DNA of 40,170 nucleotides, taken from assembly GCA_002862135.1 (NCBI GenBank), contig PKCI01000162.1:1-40170 (forward strand), in the 5' to 3' direction. The translations under genes were made by a program, and so were the position numbers. Source of the stretch: Verrucomicrobiota bacterium. GTDB lineage: Bacteria; Verrucomicrobiota; Verrucomicrobiia; Verrucomicrobiales; DEV007. A model generated the notes under the pieces. It was not told where the DNA came from, searched no databases, and saw nothing but the letters and a program-made list of their open reading frames with translations. Every line of letters begins with the position of its first letter. Within the stretch, counting starts at the first letter, position 1. Below are positions 1-7,663 of this stretch, piece by piece.

Positions 1-1
1 G

Positions 2-67
2 AACATGAAGGTGACCAACCTCGAAGCGGCCAACCCGATGATTCAAGGCGACTACCGTAAGTTCTGA
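2..67 (+). CDS. C-terminal end of a Gfo/Idh/MocA family oxidoreductase (partial)
   Basis: Only the last 21 codons are inside the window, ending at TGA 65-67. The visible peptide contains NMKVTNLEAAN followed by DYRKF. This resembles the usual C-terminus of the large Tat-exported Gfo/Idh/MocA proteins of this phylum, where a 'MKVTN.PEAN' stretch is followed by 'YRKGW' or similar. The gene 3158-4534 in this window carries a comparable MKVTNRPELN near its end. The 5' part lies outside the window, so the catalytic residues and any signal peptide cannot be seen. Identification rests on this short tail alone. Confidence 0.6.
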   Translation, partial: NMKVTNLEAANPMIQGDYRKF

Positions 68-102
68 AGGGCGACCGGTTGAATACCTTTGAGACGGAAA
101 GA

Positions 103-129
103 ACGCCGGTTTTTGCCGACGCTTTTTTT
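103..129 (+). terminator. weak terminator-like hairpin with T-run
   Basis: An imperfect short stem (ACGCCGG against CCGACGC, one internal mismatch) around a TTTTTG loop is followed by seven T residues at 123-129. It sits between the convergent ends of the partial gene at 2-67 and the oxidoreductase gene ending at 128. The stem is short, so this is only a plausible rho-independent terminator for the plus-strand gene. Confidence 0.3.
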
Positions 130-1540
130 AAATGCCTTCGTAGAAACCTTCCCAACCCGAACGCGGTGCCGGGCCGGCGAGGAGATCGTTGGCTTTGGTG
201 TTGCCCTTGAAGGTCTCGGTTTCCGGAACAAACTCGAGGCTTTCGTTGAGGTACTGGCAGATCACCCCAAGAAGCAGCACCTTGGTAAGCGGAGCTGCGA
301 TACTGAACGGAGAGTTCGTGGTGCAGTTTCCGAGACAGGCCTGGGTGAAGCTTTCCTGGTGATTGAACTCCGGTCCCGGGACCTTGATGTCGTCTTTGTA
401 CTTCATCATTTCGTCACGCGGGTAGATGCGGGAGACGCTGGCGTGGGAGCCGCGCTGCACGACGAAAGCGCCGTCCTCTCGATGGAGCAGGGTGCCAACG
501 CGACCGAGATTGGGAGCCGTATCGCCGTCCCAGAATGTTTCAGAGACCTCCGGTGCGCAATTGTCATTCCGGTCTTCCCAGGTCAGGTCACAGGCGGGCA
601 GTCCCTCGCCGCGTGCCGGGAAGTGCATGGCGAGCTTGGAGATCAGTGGGAAGATGAACTGGTTGTGATCCGCCATTTCAATGGCTTCGATCTTCGTGGG
701 AAGGCCCAGTTTAAGGAAGTCATGGGCGAAGTCGATGACGTGCGCTCCCCAGTCGCCCAGCATGCCGTTTCCGTAGAGATGGAAGCCGCGCCAGGAGAAG
801 GGGTGATAGAGTGAGCTGAAGGGCTTCACCTCCTTCGGGCCGCACCAGAGGTCCCAGTCGAGGGTGGCGGGCTTGGGTTCTTCGGCGGGGTATTCGCTGA
901 TGCGGTTGGCCGCGTCCATAAACCAAAGGCCACCTGACTTCCAGGACTCGATTTTGACGATGTCCTTAATGATGCCCTTGTTGACGAGATTCTTGAACTG
1001 CTCGGAACCGGCTGAGCTGTGCCCTTGGTTGCCCATCTGGGTGACGACTCCGTACTTCTGCTCCGCTTTCATGAGCAGATCCGCTTCGCGGTAGGTATGA
1101 GTCAGTGGTTTCTCGACGTAGACATGCTTGCCCAGTTGCATGGCCGCGATCGTGGCGACGTAGTGGGTGTGATCCGGGGTGACGACGCTGACGGCATCGA
1201 TGTCGTCGCCCATCTTGTCGAGCATGACGCGGAAGTCGGCGAACTGCTTCACTTCGGGATATTTCTCGAGATTCTTCTGGATGTTTCGTGCGTTGAAATC
1301 AACGTCGCAAAGGGCCACCGGCTGGGCAAAACCACCTTGGCAAATTCCGGGGATAACGCTGGCGGCGCGTCCACCGACGCCGACGCATCCGAGATTGATG
1401 CGTTGGCTCGGAGGCACGTTGCCTTCGTTGTCGGGCTTGCCGAGGGCAAGGTAGGAAGGCATGACCGAGAATCCGAAAGCAGTGGCAGCGGATTTTTTAA
1501 GAAGGAAACGGCGAGTCGTATTCGGGGGCGATGATTTCAT
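128..1540 (-). CDS. Gfo/Idh/MocA family oxidoreductase, Tat-exported
   Basis: A 470-residue protein with a twin-arginine signal at the N-terminus (TRRFLLKKS at residues 9-17, then a hydrophobic stretch ending near ALGKP). The Rossmann NAD(P)-binding loop GCVGVGG is at residues 51-57. A 'GKHVYVEKPLTH' segment supplies the conserved EKP lysine. 'LGDWGAHVIDF' holds the likely catalytic histidine and aspartate. Family members are NAD(P)-dependent dehydrogenases, often acting on sugars, and the Tat signal suggests the folded, cofactor-loaded enzyme is exported. The substrate is unknown. It is the last of three same-strand paralogs (3158-4534, 1645-3102, 128-1540) with gaps of 55 and 104 bases, probably one transcription unit. 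Confidence 0.9.
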   Translation of the reverse strand: MKSSPPNTTRRFLLKKSAATAFGFSVMPSYLALGKPDNEGNVPPSQRINLGCVGVGGRAASVIPGICQGGFAQPVALCDVDFNARNIQKNLEKYPEVKQFADFRVMLDKMGDDIDAVSVVTPDHTHYVATIAAMQLGKHVYVEKPLTHTYREADLLMKAEQKYGVVTQMGNQGHSSAGSEQFKNLVNKGIIKDIVKIESWKSGGLWFMDAANRISEYPAEEPKPATLDWDLWCGPKEVKPFSSLYHPFSWRGFHLYGNGMLGDWGAHVIDFAHDFLKLGLPTKIEAIEMADHNQFIFPLISKLAMHFPARGEGLPACDLTWEDRNDNCAPEVSETFWDGDTAPNLGRVGTLLHREDGAFVVQRGSHASVSRIYPRDEMMKYKDDIKVPGPEFNHQESFTQACLGNCTTNSPFSIAAPLTKVLLLGVICQYLNESLEFVPETETFKGNTKANDLLAGPAPRSGWEGFYEGI

Positions 1541-1644
1541 AGTGGTAGCTCTGGCAGAAAAGAAACCCCCCTTGACGGAACCAGGATTCCGACGGGAACG
1601 GATTTATTTTTACGTTAGCACTGGAAGTATGCGCAAGGTCAGGA

Positions 1645-3102
1645 TCACGCCAACTCGGGGACTGCGAACGCCTCACGATAGTCACGCTTGATGAGGCGTG
1701 GATCGGCGCTTTCGGTCAGCACCTTACCGGAGGCAGGATCGACTTCGATTTTTCTACCCAGCGAGTAGGCCGGCGGATCGATGCCCCAGGCGGAGAGTTG
1801 ACGGGACTGCTCTTCGGCAATAGTGCGAAGGATCTCATTATCACCAATGGCCTGATCGACCACTTCGGCACTCGTGGACGCGCCGGATAGGTAAGAGATG
1901 TTGGCCAGGTGAGCGACAGCAGATGATTTCTCGGCGTCGACGAGCTTGGACTGCAAGCCGTCTGACTTCCGAGAACGAACTGCGGCGAGGAAGTTCTCCT
2001 GGTGAGTCTTTCCTCCGTCCCCGGGGAACTTGTGAGTCTTGGTCTTGCCGTCTTCGCCGACCACATACATGCCGCCGCGGCCGCCGCGGAGTTCGCCACC
2101 CTCGCACTTGACCACGATACCGACGCGAATGCCGTCACGAACTGGGGAAACGTTGCGTTCGGGGGTGAGCCACATGTCGTTGACTTCGATGATGCAAGGC
2201 ACGCCGGCTTGGGAATACCAGGTAGAGAGCATGTTGGGAGTTTCGCCGGCGTCGTTCCAGCCGAAGCGTTCTCCGTAGCAGTTCACCTCGGCAGGCAGGG
2301 CGGGATCACCGAGCACCCAGCAGGCCATGTCGATTTCATGAGGTGCCTGGTTGCCGACGTCACCGTTCCCGGTGTTCCACTCCCAGTGCCAGTCGTAGTG
2401 GAACTTCTGACGGTAAAGGTCCTCGTGCTGGCAGGGGCCCAACCAGAGATCGTAGTCGAGCGTCTCCGGAGGAGAGAGCTTGGCGTCCTGCTTGCCAATC
2501 GAAGCGCGGTTGCGCATGCAGACGGCGTGAATCGAAAGAATCTTTCCGAGATTACCTTCCTGGACGAACTGAATGCCGTCCTGCGGTCCGGGATCGGAAC
2601 GGTTTTGAAACCCGCCCCCGATGATCTGGCCATATTTCTTCTCGGCCGCGACCAGTTGCTGGCCTTCCCATAGGCTGTGGCTGACGGGCTTCTCGACGTA
2701 GACATCTTTTCCGGCGGCCATGGCGTCAATGGAATGAAGCGCGTGCCAGTAATTCGGCGAACTGATGATCACAGCGTCCACGTCATCACGCTCTAGCACC
2801 TTGCGGTAGTCCTGAACGTGGTCAGCTTTGCTGATGTCGATATCCTTTTTTGCCGAGCGGGCCACGAGGGACTCCATCTGTGCGGTGTCCGGGTCGCAGA
2901 GAACGGTGATCGCCGTGTTGTCAGCCGCGGAGAAACGTTCGGTGAGGCCGCCGGAGCGACCGCCACATCCGATCACCGCGAGGCGAACGCTTTCATTCGC
3001 ACCAAGGACGGAGGAGCGGCCTGCCACCGAGAGGGAGAGGGCCGCAGCGCCGGTGGTGCCGATGAAATTACGGCGAGAAAACTGGGTTCTTTTTTCTCTC
3101 AT
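1645..3102 (-). CDS. Gfo/Idh/MocA family oxidoreductase, Tat-exported
   Basis: A 485-residue protein beginning with a Tat-type signal (SRRNFIGTTG, then an Ala/Leu-rich stretch ending near VLGAN). The nucleotide-binding loop reads VIGCGGRSGG. The conserved lysine is in 'GKDVYVEKPVSH'. The substrate-domain signature is 'GNQAPHEIDMACW', with H and D in the usual places. It is clearly diverged from both flanking paralogs, so it is not a recent duplicate. It is the middle gene of a three-gene minus-strand run. Export through Tat and NAD(P)-dependent sugar oxidoreduction are inferred from the family; no substrate can be assigned. Confidence 0.9.
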   Translation of the reverse strand: MREKRTQFSRRNFIGTTGAAALSLSVAGRSSVLGANESVRLAVIGCGGRSGGLTERFSAADNTAITVLCDPDTAQMESLVARSAKKDIDISKADHVQDYRKVLERDDVDAVIISSPNYWHALHSIDAMAAGKDVYVEKPVSHSLWEGQQLVAAEKKYGQIIGGGFQNRSDPGPQDGIQFVQEGNLGKILSIHAVCMRNRASIGKQDAKLSPPETLDYDLWLGPCQHEDLYRQKFHYDWHWEWNTGNGDVGNQAPHEIDMACWVLGDPALPAEVNCYGERFGWNDAGETPNMLSTWYSQAGVPCIIEVNDMWLTPERNVSPVRDGIRVGIVVKCEGGELRGGRGGMYVVGEDGKTKTHKFPGDGGKTHQENFLAAVRSRKSDGLQSKLVDAEKSSAVAHLANISYLSGASTSAEVVDQAIGDNEILRTIAEEQSRQLSAWGIDPPAYSLGRKIEVDPASGKVLTESADPRLIKRDYREAFAVPELA

Positions 3103-3157
3103 GGAACCGCGTTATTGGAGTTCTTTGAATTCGAGTTTGGTAATCACTGATGATGGA

Positions 3158-4534
3158 TCAGGTCCAGAGGTCCTCGCCGTATTCCCAACCTTCGCGGACG
3201 GGTTCTTTGACGAGCGCGTTGAGCTCGGGGCGGTTGGTGACTTTCATCTCCTTGGCATCCCATTCGATCTTGCCGCCGGCTCGCATCGCCATCACGCCAA
3301 GGCAGGTGGTCTCAGCGAACGGTGCGGCGTAGTCGAAGTTGGAACCGGGCTCGGGGCCGTCACCCTTGATGGCATCGATCCATTCTCCGACCGGGCCGTC
3401 AGATTTGACGCGGGGATACTTCTCTTGGGGAAAACCGGCTTCTTTGAAAGCGACCATGTCTTCTTTGCTGGTGAGGCGGGGATTGTTGGAGCGGTTATCG
3501 AGGAAGGCTGTTTTCTTGTCGCCGATGAAGAAGCTGCCCGCATTGGGGACTTCGCCCCAGGACCAGTCCTTTGGTGTCTCGGGACGGTTTTTGCCGTTGT
3601 GCCAATACATGGTGCACGGCTCCTTAGTGCCGCGTTTTTCGAATTCCCACTTCACCACGCTGGACACAGCGGCGACGCCATCTGGAATATCGGTCTGGCT
3701 GACAAGCTCGGCTGAGATCGGGTCGTAAAGGTCGAGAATCCAGACAGGGCCATCGCCGATGTGGGGGAACCAGTCACCGAGAATACCGCTGCCAAAGTCG
3801 TAGTATCCGCGCCAGGTGAGAGGGTGAAAAAGGTTGTTGTAGGGGAGGTCGGTCACGACTGGTCCAACCCATTTGTCCCAGTCAACGTGAGAGGGGACTT
3901 CCATGGCGGGCGGCGGGAACTGGTCGGGCATGCGGAAATAGCGTGAGCCGTAGCTGGGGCCCGGACTCCAACAGTGAACCTCGCGGACCTGACCGAGAGT
4001 GTCGGCTTCATACCATTCGCGAAGGCTGCGGATTCCATCGTAGGTGTGTCCCTGGTTGCCCATTACGGTGACGACCCCATACTTTTCCCTGGCCTTCTTC
4101 AGAGTGCGGGCCTGCCAGATATTGTGGGTGAGAGGCTTCTGGGTGAAGACATGCTTACCGCGCTGCATGGCTTCCATTGTCGCAGCGAAGTGAGTGTGAT
4201 CGGGCGTGTTGATGCAGACGGCGTCAATGTCGTCGCCCATCTTGTCGAACATTTCGCGGAAATCAGCGAAACGCCTGGCTTCCTTGAGGTGGGGGAAATT
4301 CTTGGAGTGCTCGTCGAACTTGTTCTCGTCGATATCACAGAGGGCGACGGTATTTTCGTTCTTGCTTGGGCCATAGGCCATCTTGGCGATGCCGCCTGCG
4401 CCGACGTGGGCAATGTTCAGCTTGCTGTTCGGAGCGGCACCGGCTTTCCCGATAAAAAACTGCGAGAGGGTGGAGGAAGCGGCTACTGCGGCAGCCGATT
4501 GCTTGAGGAACTTACGACGATGCGTTGATTTCAT
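3158..4534 (-). CDS. Gfo/Idh/MocA family oxidoreductase, Tat-exported, QKP variant
   Basis: A 458-residue protein read from ATG 4534, which places the Tat motif HRRKFLKQS at residues 5-13. The frame is open up to 4624, but that upstream start would bury the signal peptide and lie above a perfect TATAAT box at 4612-4607. The dinucleotide-binding loop is HVGAGGIA (about 43-50). The usual EKP motif reads TQKP at 131-134, keeping the lysine. The substrate-domain motif is also unusual: 'LGDWFPHIGDG' instead of G-A-H-x-x-D. It is the first gene of the minus-strand run of three paralogs. Likely an exported NAD(P)-dependent oxidoreductase of unknown substrate. Confidence 0.88.
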   Translation of the reverse strand: MKSTHRRKFLKQSAAAVAASSTLSQFFIGKAGAAPNSKLNIAHVGAGGIAKMAYGPSKNENTVALCDIDENKFDEHSKNFPHLKEARRFADFREMFDKMGDDIDAVCINTPDHTHFAATMEAMQRGKHVFTQKPLTHNIWQARTLKKAREKYGVVTVMGNQGHTYDGIRSLREWYEADTLGQVREVHCWSPGPSYGSRYFRMPDQFPPPAMEVPSHVDWDKWVGPVVTDLPYNNLFHPLTWRGYYDFGSGILGDWFPHIGDGPVWILDLYDPISAELVSQTDIPDGVAAVSSVVKWEFEKRGTKEPCTMYWHNGKNRPETPKDWSWGEVPNAGSFFIGDKKTAFLDNRSNNPRLTSKEDMVAFKEAGFPQEKYPRVKSDGPVGEWIDAIKGDGPEPGSNFDYAAPFAETTCLGVMAMRAGGKIEWDAKEMKVTNRPELNALVKEPVREGWEYGEDLWT

Positions 4535-4901
4535 ATTCGAGTATTTAGGTGATTGGAGTTTTCGGTAATGGACAGCAAAAGGGATTCGGTGAAAAATGAC
4601 AAACAGATTATAGAACCTCTTCAAGGTGGAGAAATTTCGTATTCAGGAGGTCTATCGAACGAGTGAGAGCACCGGCGCCGCTTGCTTAAAGAGATGACTT
4701 GTTTAGAAATTGGGGGGATTTTGCTCTCCCGACCACGAAAATCGACATTTTCGGGCTTTTCCTACCGGGGCTTGATTCGGTAAGTTTCTGGCCTCCGTAG
4801 TTAAAAGTCCCCATTCTCAGCACCCTTTATTGCGGACCTAAAACCGCTTTACGATCGATTTGACCTGAGCATACCTAAGCAAAATCCAACCCACCCATAT
4901 T
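4535..4901. other. divergent intergenic region (367 bases) with small inverted repeat
   Basis: This gap separates the minus-strand oxidoreductase run from the plus-strand DoxX gene and should contain both promoters. Besides the TATAAT at 4607-4612 it holds a perfect 7-base inverted repeat, CGAAAAT (4736-4742) and ATTTTCG (4747-4753), around a CGAC loop. This could be an operator or a small hairpin. No coding sequence or RNA gene was recognised, and no clear plus-strand promoter was found. Confidence 0.5.
4607..4612 (-). promoter_or_regulatory. candidate -10 box for the three-gene oxidoreductase run
   Basis: On the minus strand positions 4612 to 4607 read TATAAT, a perfect sigma-70-type -10 hexamer, about 70 bases upstream of ATG 4534. 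The -35 region at 16-18 base spacing is poor (ATTTCT or TTTCTC), so the assignment rests on the -10 and on position in the divergent gap. Confidence 0.4.
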
Positions 4902-5429
4902 TTGAAAAACGACCCATCATCTGAATCCGGTTCTGACCTTGGCGGTTTCTTCGCCTTTATTCTCCTGCGTCTTTGGCTCGCTCTGCGCGCGATCTTCACG
5001 GGCATCGAAAAATTCTCGGGTCAAAAATCAAGCGAGGTGGCTATCGTTGTCGACGGCGAACCCAACAGTTATGGGCTGACCTCTTCCGACTCCGACAAGG
5101 TCTACGGCCTGCAGTTTTACAAAGGCATTCCCGAAGCACTAGGAGATAAGCTGAAGGACGAGCCGCTTCTGCCAGGTTTCGCGATGGGTATTTTCGACGT
5201 TCTGCTGGGGCCTGTTCTGATCATCTCCGGTTTAACTCTTCTTCTTGGAATCGCAACCCGGATTTCTCTGTTTGTCCAGGGACTCCTCTACTGCTTCCTG
5301 ACGGTAGGCTTGATCCTTCTGAAGCAGGACGGCGGTATCGCGTGGCTGGCCATCCATGTGCTTCTTGTGGTCGTAGCCCTTATGAGTGTGAAGAACAATC
5401 GTTTCCAGCTCTTCGCCAAGAAATTGTAA
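4902..5429 (+). CDS. DoxX-like integral membrane protein
   Basis: A 175-residue hydrophobic protein with about four predicted membrane segments, arranged as in DoxX/DoxD-like proteins: an N-terminal segment with 'LRLWLALRAIFTGIEKFSG', a soluble loop, then 'GIFDVLLGPVLIISGLTLLLG', 'LFVQGLLYCFLTVGLIL' and a last segment before VKNNRFQLF. The central loop (roughly residues 45-90) is longer than in minimal DoxX proteins. The start is a TTG at 4902 without an obvious Shine-Dalgarno sequence; no better in-frame start precedes the first membrane segment. It lies 25 bases before a Gfo/Idh/MocA gene and is probably co-transcribed with it. DoxX-family function is poorly defined; a respiratory or redox role is possible. 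Confidence 0.7.
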   Translation: MKNDPSSESGSDLGGFFAFILLRLWLALRAIFTGIEKFSGQKSSEVAIVVDGEPNSYGLTSSDSDKVYGLQFYKGIPEALGDKLKDEPLLPGFAMGIFDVLLGPVLIISGLTLLLGIATRISLFVQGLLYCFLTVGLILLKQDGGIAWLAIHVLLVVVALMSVKNNRFQLFAKKL

Positions 5430-5454
5430 TCTATTAATAATCCTCAATCTCATT

Positions 5455-6831
5455 ATGAATGAGCCATCCAACATAAAAAGACGCAATTTTCTGAAGAAGG
5501 GATCCGTTGCCGGTGCCGGTCTCGTTCTCGGAGCCCCAGCCATCCTCAGTGCAGAGGCGAAGAATGCGCCATCTGAGGAGCTTCGAGTCGGCTTCATCGG
5601 CTGCGGCAAACAGCATGAGGTTCTTTTCGACGCGATGAAAGATATCCAGGGGATGCACTACGTCGCGGTTTGCGACATCATGAAAAACCGCCTTGGCGGA
5701 TCTGCTTCCCGGATCAAAAACATGTTTGGGAACATGCCGGAGCGCTACTTCGATGCCGAAGAAATGCTTTCCAAAGAAGATCTCGACGTGGTTTTCATCA
5801 CGACACCGGATTTCTGGCACTCACCTCATACGGTCATGGCCCTGGAAGCGGGTTGCCACGTTTACTGCGAGAAAATGATGTCCAATACTCTCGAGGGTGC
5901 CCGCGCCATGGTAAAGGCCATGGATGACACCGGCAAACTGCTCCAGATCGGACACCAGCGCCGTAGTAACCCTCGCTACATCTTCACCCTCGAAGAACTG
6001 ATCAAGAAAGAGAAAATCTGTGGCCAGATCGTCAACATCAATGGGCAGTGGAACCGCGCCGTCGGGTCCTCCCAAGACATCAGCGTGAAGGAGAGCATCC
6101 TTCCGGACGAGCAGACACTTCTCAAATACGGTTTCGACCAGGGCGTCGAAGGAAAGCTTTCCCTTGGTGAACTGCGTCACCGTTTTCTCAACTGGCGGAC
6201 CTACAAGGATCTCTCCGGTGGTCCGATTTCTGATCTCGGTGCACACCAGATCGATATCTTTAACTGGTTCCTTGATGCCCAGCCCAAGTCAGTGATGGCG
6301 TCCGGCGGGAAAAACTTTTTCAAAAACCGTGAGCATTTCGACAACGTGATGTGCGTTTTTGACTATGACACTCCCGAAGGTGGAGCCCGCGCATTTTACC
6401 AGGTCCTGACGACCACATCCGCGGGTGGTGGTTACTACGAGTCATTTATGGGGACCGATGGAACTATCGAAATCTCTGAGCGCGCTGCTTACACTAATAT
6501 TTACCGTGAGTCAGGTGCCGAACGCAGTTGGGATCCTCTCGTCCAGCGCGGTCTCCTCAAGAAAGTGGCTGTCGGACAGGCCGCTGGTGGTGACGATGCC
6601 ATCGCTGCTTACGAATCCGCTCCGCCGGACCAGTATGAACTCCCCGGTGGACTGAGCAAGCCGCCGCACCAACCTCATATTGAGAATTTTGTTGAATCGG
6701 TTCGCGGCAATGCAACACTCACCTGCGACGGGCGACACGCCCTCGAGTCGGAAGCTCCGATTTACTGGGTCAACCCGGCAGCAGAAAACCAAGAAATTAT
6801 CCACTTCACTGACGAGCACCTCCACGCATGA
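5455..6831 (+). CDS. Gfo/Idh/MocA family oxidoreductase, Tat-exported, EKM variant
   Basis: A 458-residue protein with a Tat motif (KRRNFLKKGS, residues 8-17) and a cleavable hydrophobic region ending around ILSAEA. The nucleotide loop is GFIGCGKQHE. The motif that is EKP in most of the family reads E139-K140-M141, so the lysine is kept but the proline is lost. The substrate-domain signature 'ISDLGAHQIDIFNWF' is canonical. The gene overlaps the next one, a lipoprotein, by four bases (ATGA), so the two are translationally coupled and may work together at the outer envelope. Substrate unknown. Confidence 0.9.
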   Translation: MNEPSNIKRRNFLKKGSVAGAGLVLGAPAILSAEAKNAPSEELRVGFIGCGKQHEVLFDAMKDIQGMHYVAVCDIMKNRLGGSASRIKNMFGNMPERYFDAEEMLSKEDLDVVFITTPDFWHSPHTVMALEAGCHVYCEKMMSNTLEGARAMVKAMDDTGKLLQIGHQRRSNPRYIFTLEELIKKEKICGQIVNINGQWNRAVGSSQDISVKESILPDEQTLLKYGFDQGVEGKLSLGELRHRFLNWRTYKDLSGGPISDLGAHQIDIFNWFLDAQPKSVMASGGKNFFKNREHFDNVMCVFDYDTPEGGARAFYQVLTTTSAGGGYYESFMGTDGTIEISERAAYTNIYRESGAERSWDPLVQRGLLKKVAVGQAAGGDDAIAAYESAPPDQYELPGGLSKPPHQPHIENFVESVRGNATLTCDGRHALESEAPIYWVNPAAENQEIIHFTDEHLHA

Positions 6832-7589
6832 TGAAAAAACAAAGTGATCAAAACAAGCTTCGCACCCTTGCGGCTGCAGCCCTATTTATCGCAACTGCTG
6901 CCCTCTTCACCGGTTGCGGTGGCGGCGGAGACGACGCTGCCGATAGCAGTAGCGACGCAGATGGCGGTGACGCCCCCACTGCTGCGCCTGCAGGCGGCCA
7001 GATGGTTCTCACCACCGAAATCCCCCCTCAGAAAATCGAAGGTACACCCAAGGCCATTAAGGTCCCTGTATTGGAACCCGCTCCCCAGGAAGCCCCCAAG
7101 ATGGCGGTTCCTGAAGGCACCGTGCTTCTGTCCAAGGGCAAGCCTGTGACCAGCTCTGATGACTTTCCTATCATCGGTGAAGTGGACCTCATTACTGATG
7201 GCGACAAAGATGCCGGCGAGGGTTATTTCGTCGAGCTCATGGACGGCATGCAGTGGGTCCAGATCGATCTCGAGACCGGCGCTGACATCGCTGCTATCTG
7301 GATCTGGCACTTCCACAGTCAGGCCCGTGCCTACCACGACGTCGTCGTCCAGATTTCTGACGATCCAGAGTTCGCTGACGGTGTCACGACTCTCTTCAAC
7401 AACGACTATGACGCTTCCTCCGATTTCGGAAAAGGTGACGACAAGCCCTATGTTGAAACTCGGTTTGGTAAAGTTATCGACGCAAAGGGAACCACGGGAC
7501 GCTACGTTCGTCTTTACAGCGCCGGGAACACTTCGAATAGTGCCAATCACTACATCGAGGTCGAAGTTTACGGCAAGCCCGCTGCCTAG
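6828..7589 (+). CDS. discoidin-like (F5/8 type C) lipoprotein
   Basis: A 253-residue protein whose N-terminus carries a hydrophobic stretch and a lipobox (LFTGC, Cys30), so it should be lipid-anchored after cleavage. A low-complexity Gly/Asp/Ser/Ala/Pro linker follows (about 31-80). The C-terminal 150 residues look like a discoidin/F5-8C beta-sandwich: 'VTSSDDFP', 'LITDGD', 'GMQWVQIDLE', 'YHDVVVQISDDPEF', and a closing 'GRYVRLYSAG...NHYIEVEVYG'. Such domains usually bind carbohydrates. Two consecutive ATG codons (6828, 6831) can start it; the first overlaps the upstream oxidoreductase stop. The coupling suggests it may tether or assist that enzyme, which is inference only. Confidence 0.8.
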   Translation: MMKKQSDQNKLRTLAAAALFIATAALFTGCGGGGDDAADSSSDADGGDAPTAAPAGGQMVLTTEIPPQKIEGTPKAIKVPVLEPAPQEAPKMAVPEGTVLLSKGKPVTSSDDFPIIGEVDLITDGDKDAGEGYFVELMDGMQWVQIDLETGADIAAIWIWHFHSQARAYHDVVVQISDDPEFADGVTTLFNNDYDASSDFGKGDDKPYVETRFGKVIDAKGTTGRYVRLYSAGNTSNSANHYIEVEVYGKPAA

Positions 7590-7601
7590 GGTGACGGTTC
7601 T

Positions 7602-7638
7602 GGGCAGGATCTTTCGGCCATTGGTCCAGATCCTGTCC
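7602..7638 (+). terminator. strong hairpin after the lipoprotein gene
   Basis: GGGCAGGATCT (7602-7612) pairs with AGATCCTGTCC (7628-7638) over 11 positions with one G-T wobble, around a 15-base loop. It begins 13 bases after the lipoprotein stop and is followed by GCTCTTTCCC, a poor T-run. It may be a terminator or attenuator before the glycosyltransferase gene at 7664, or an mRNA-stabilising structure. Confidence 0.5.
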
Positions 7639-7663
7639 GCTCTTTCCCGACCATGCGCCGACC

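Noticed and set aside
2002-2673. A 223-codon plus-strand open frame inside the second oxidoreductase gene
   Set aside because: Antisense to a clear Gfo/Idh/MocA gene; the peptide has no recognisable motif. Similar long antisense frames under the other oxidoreductases were dropped for the same reason.
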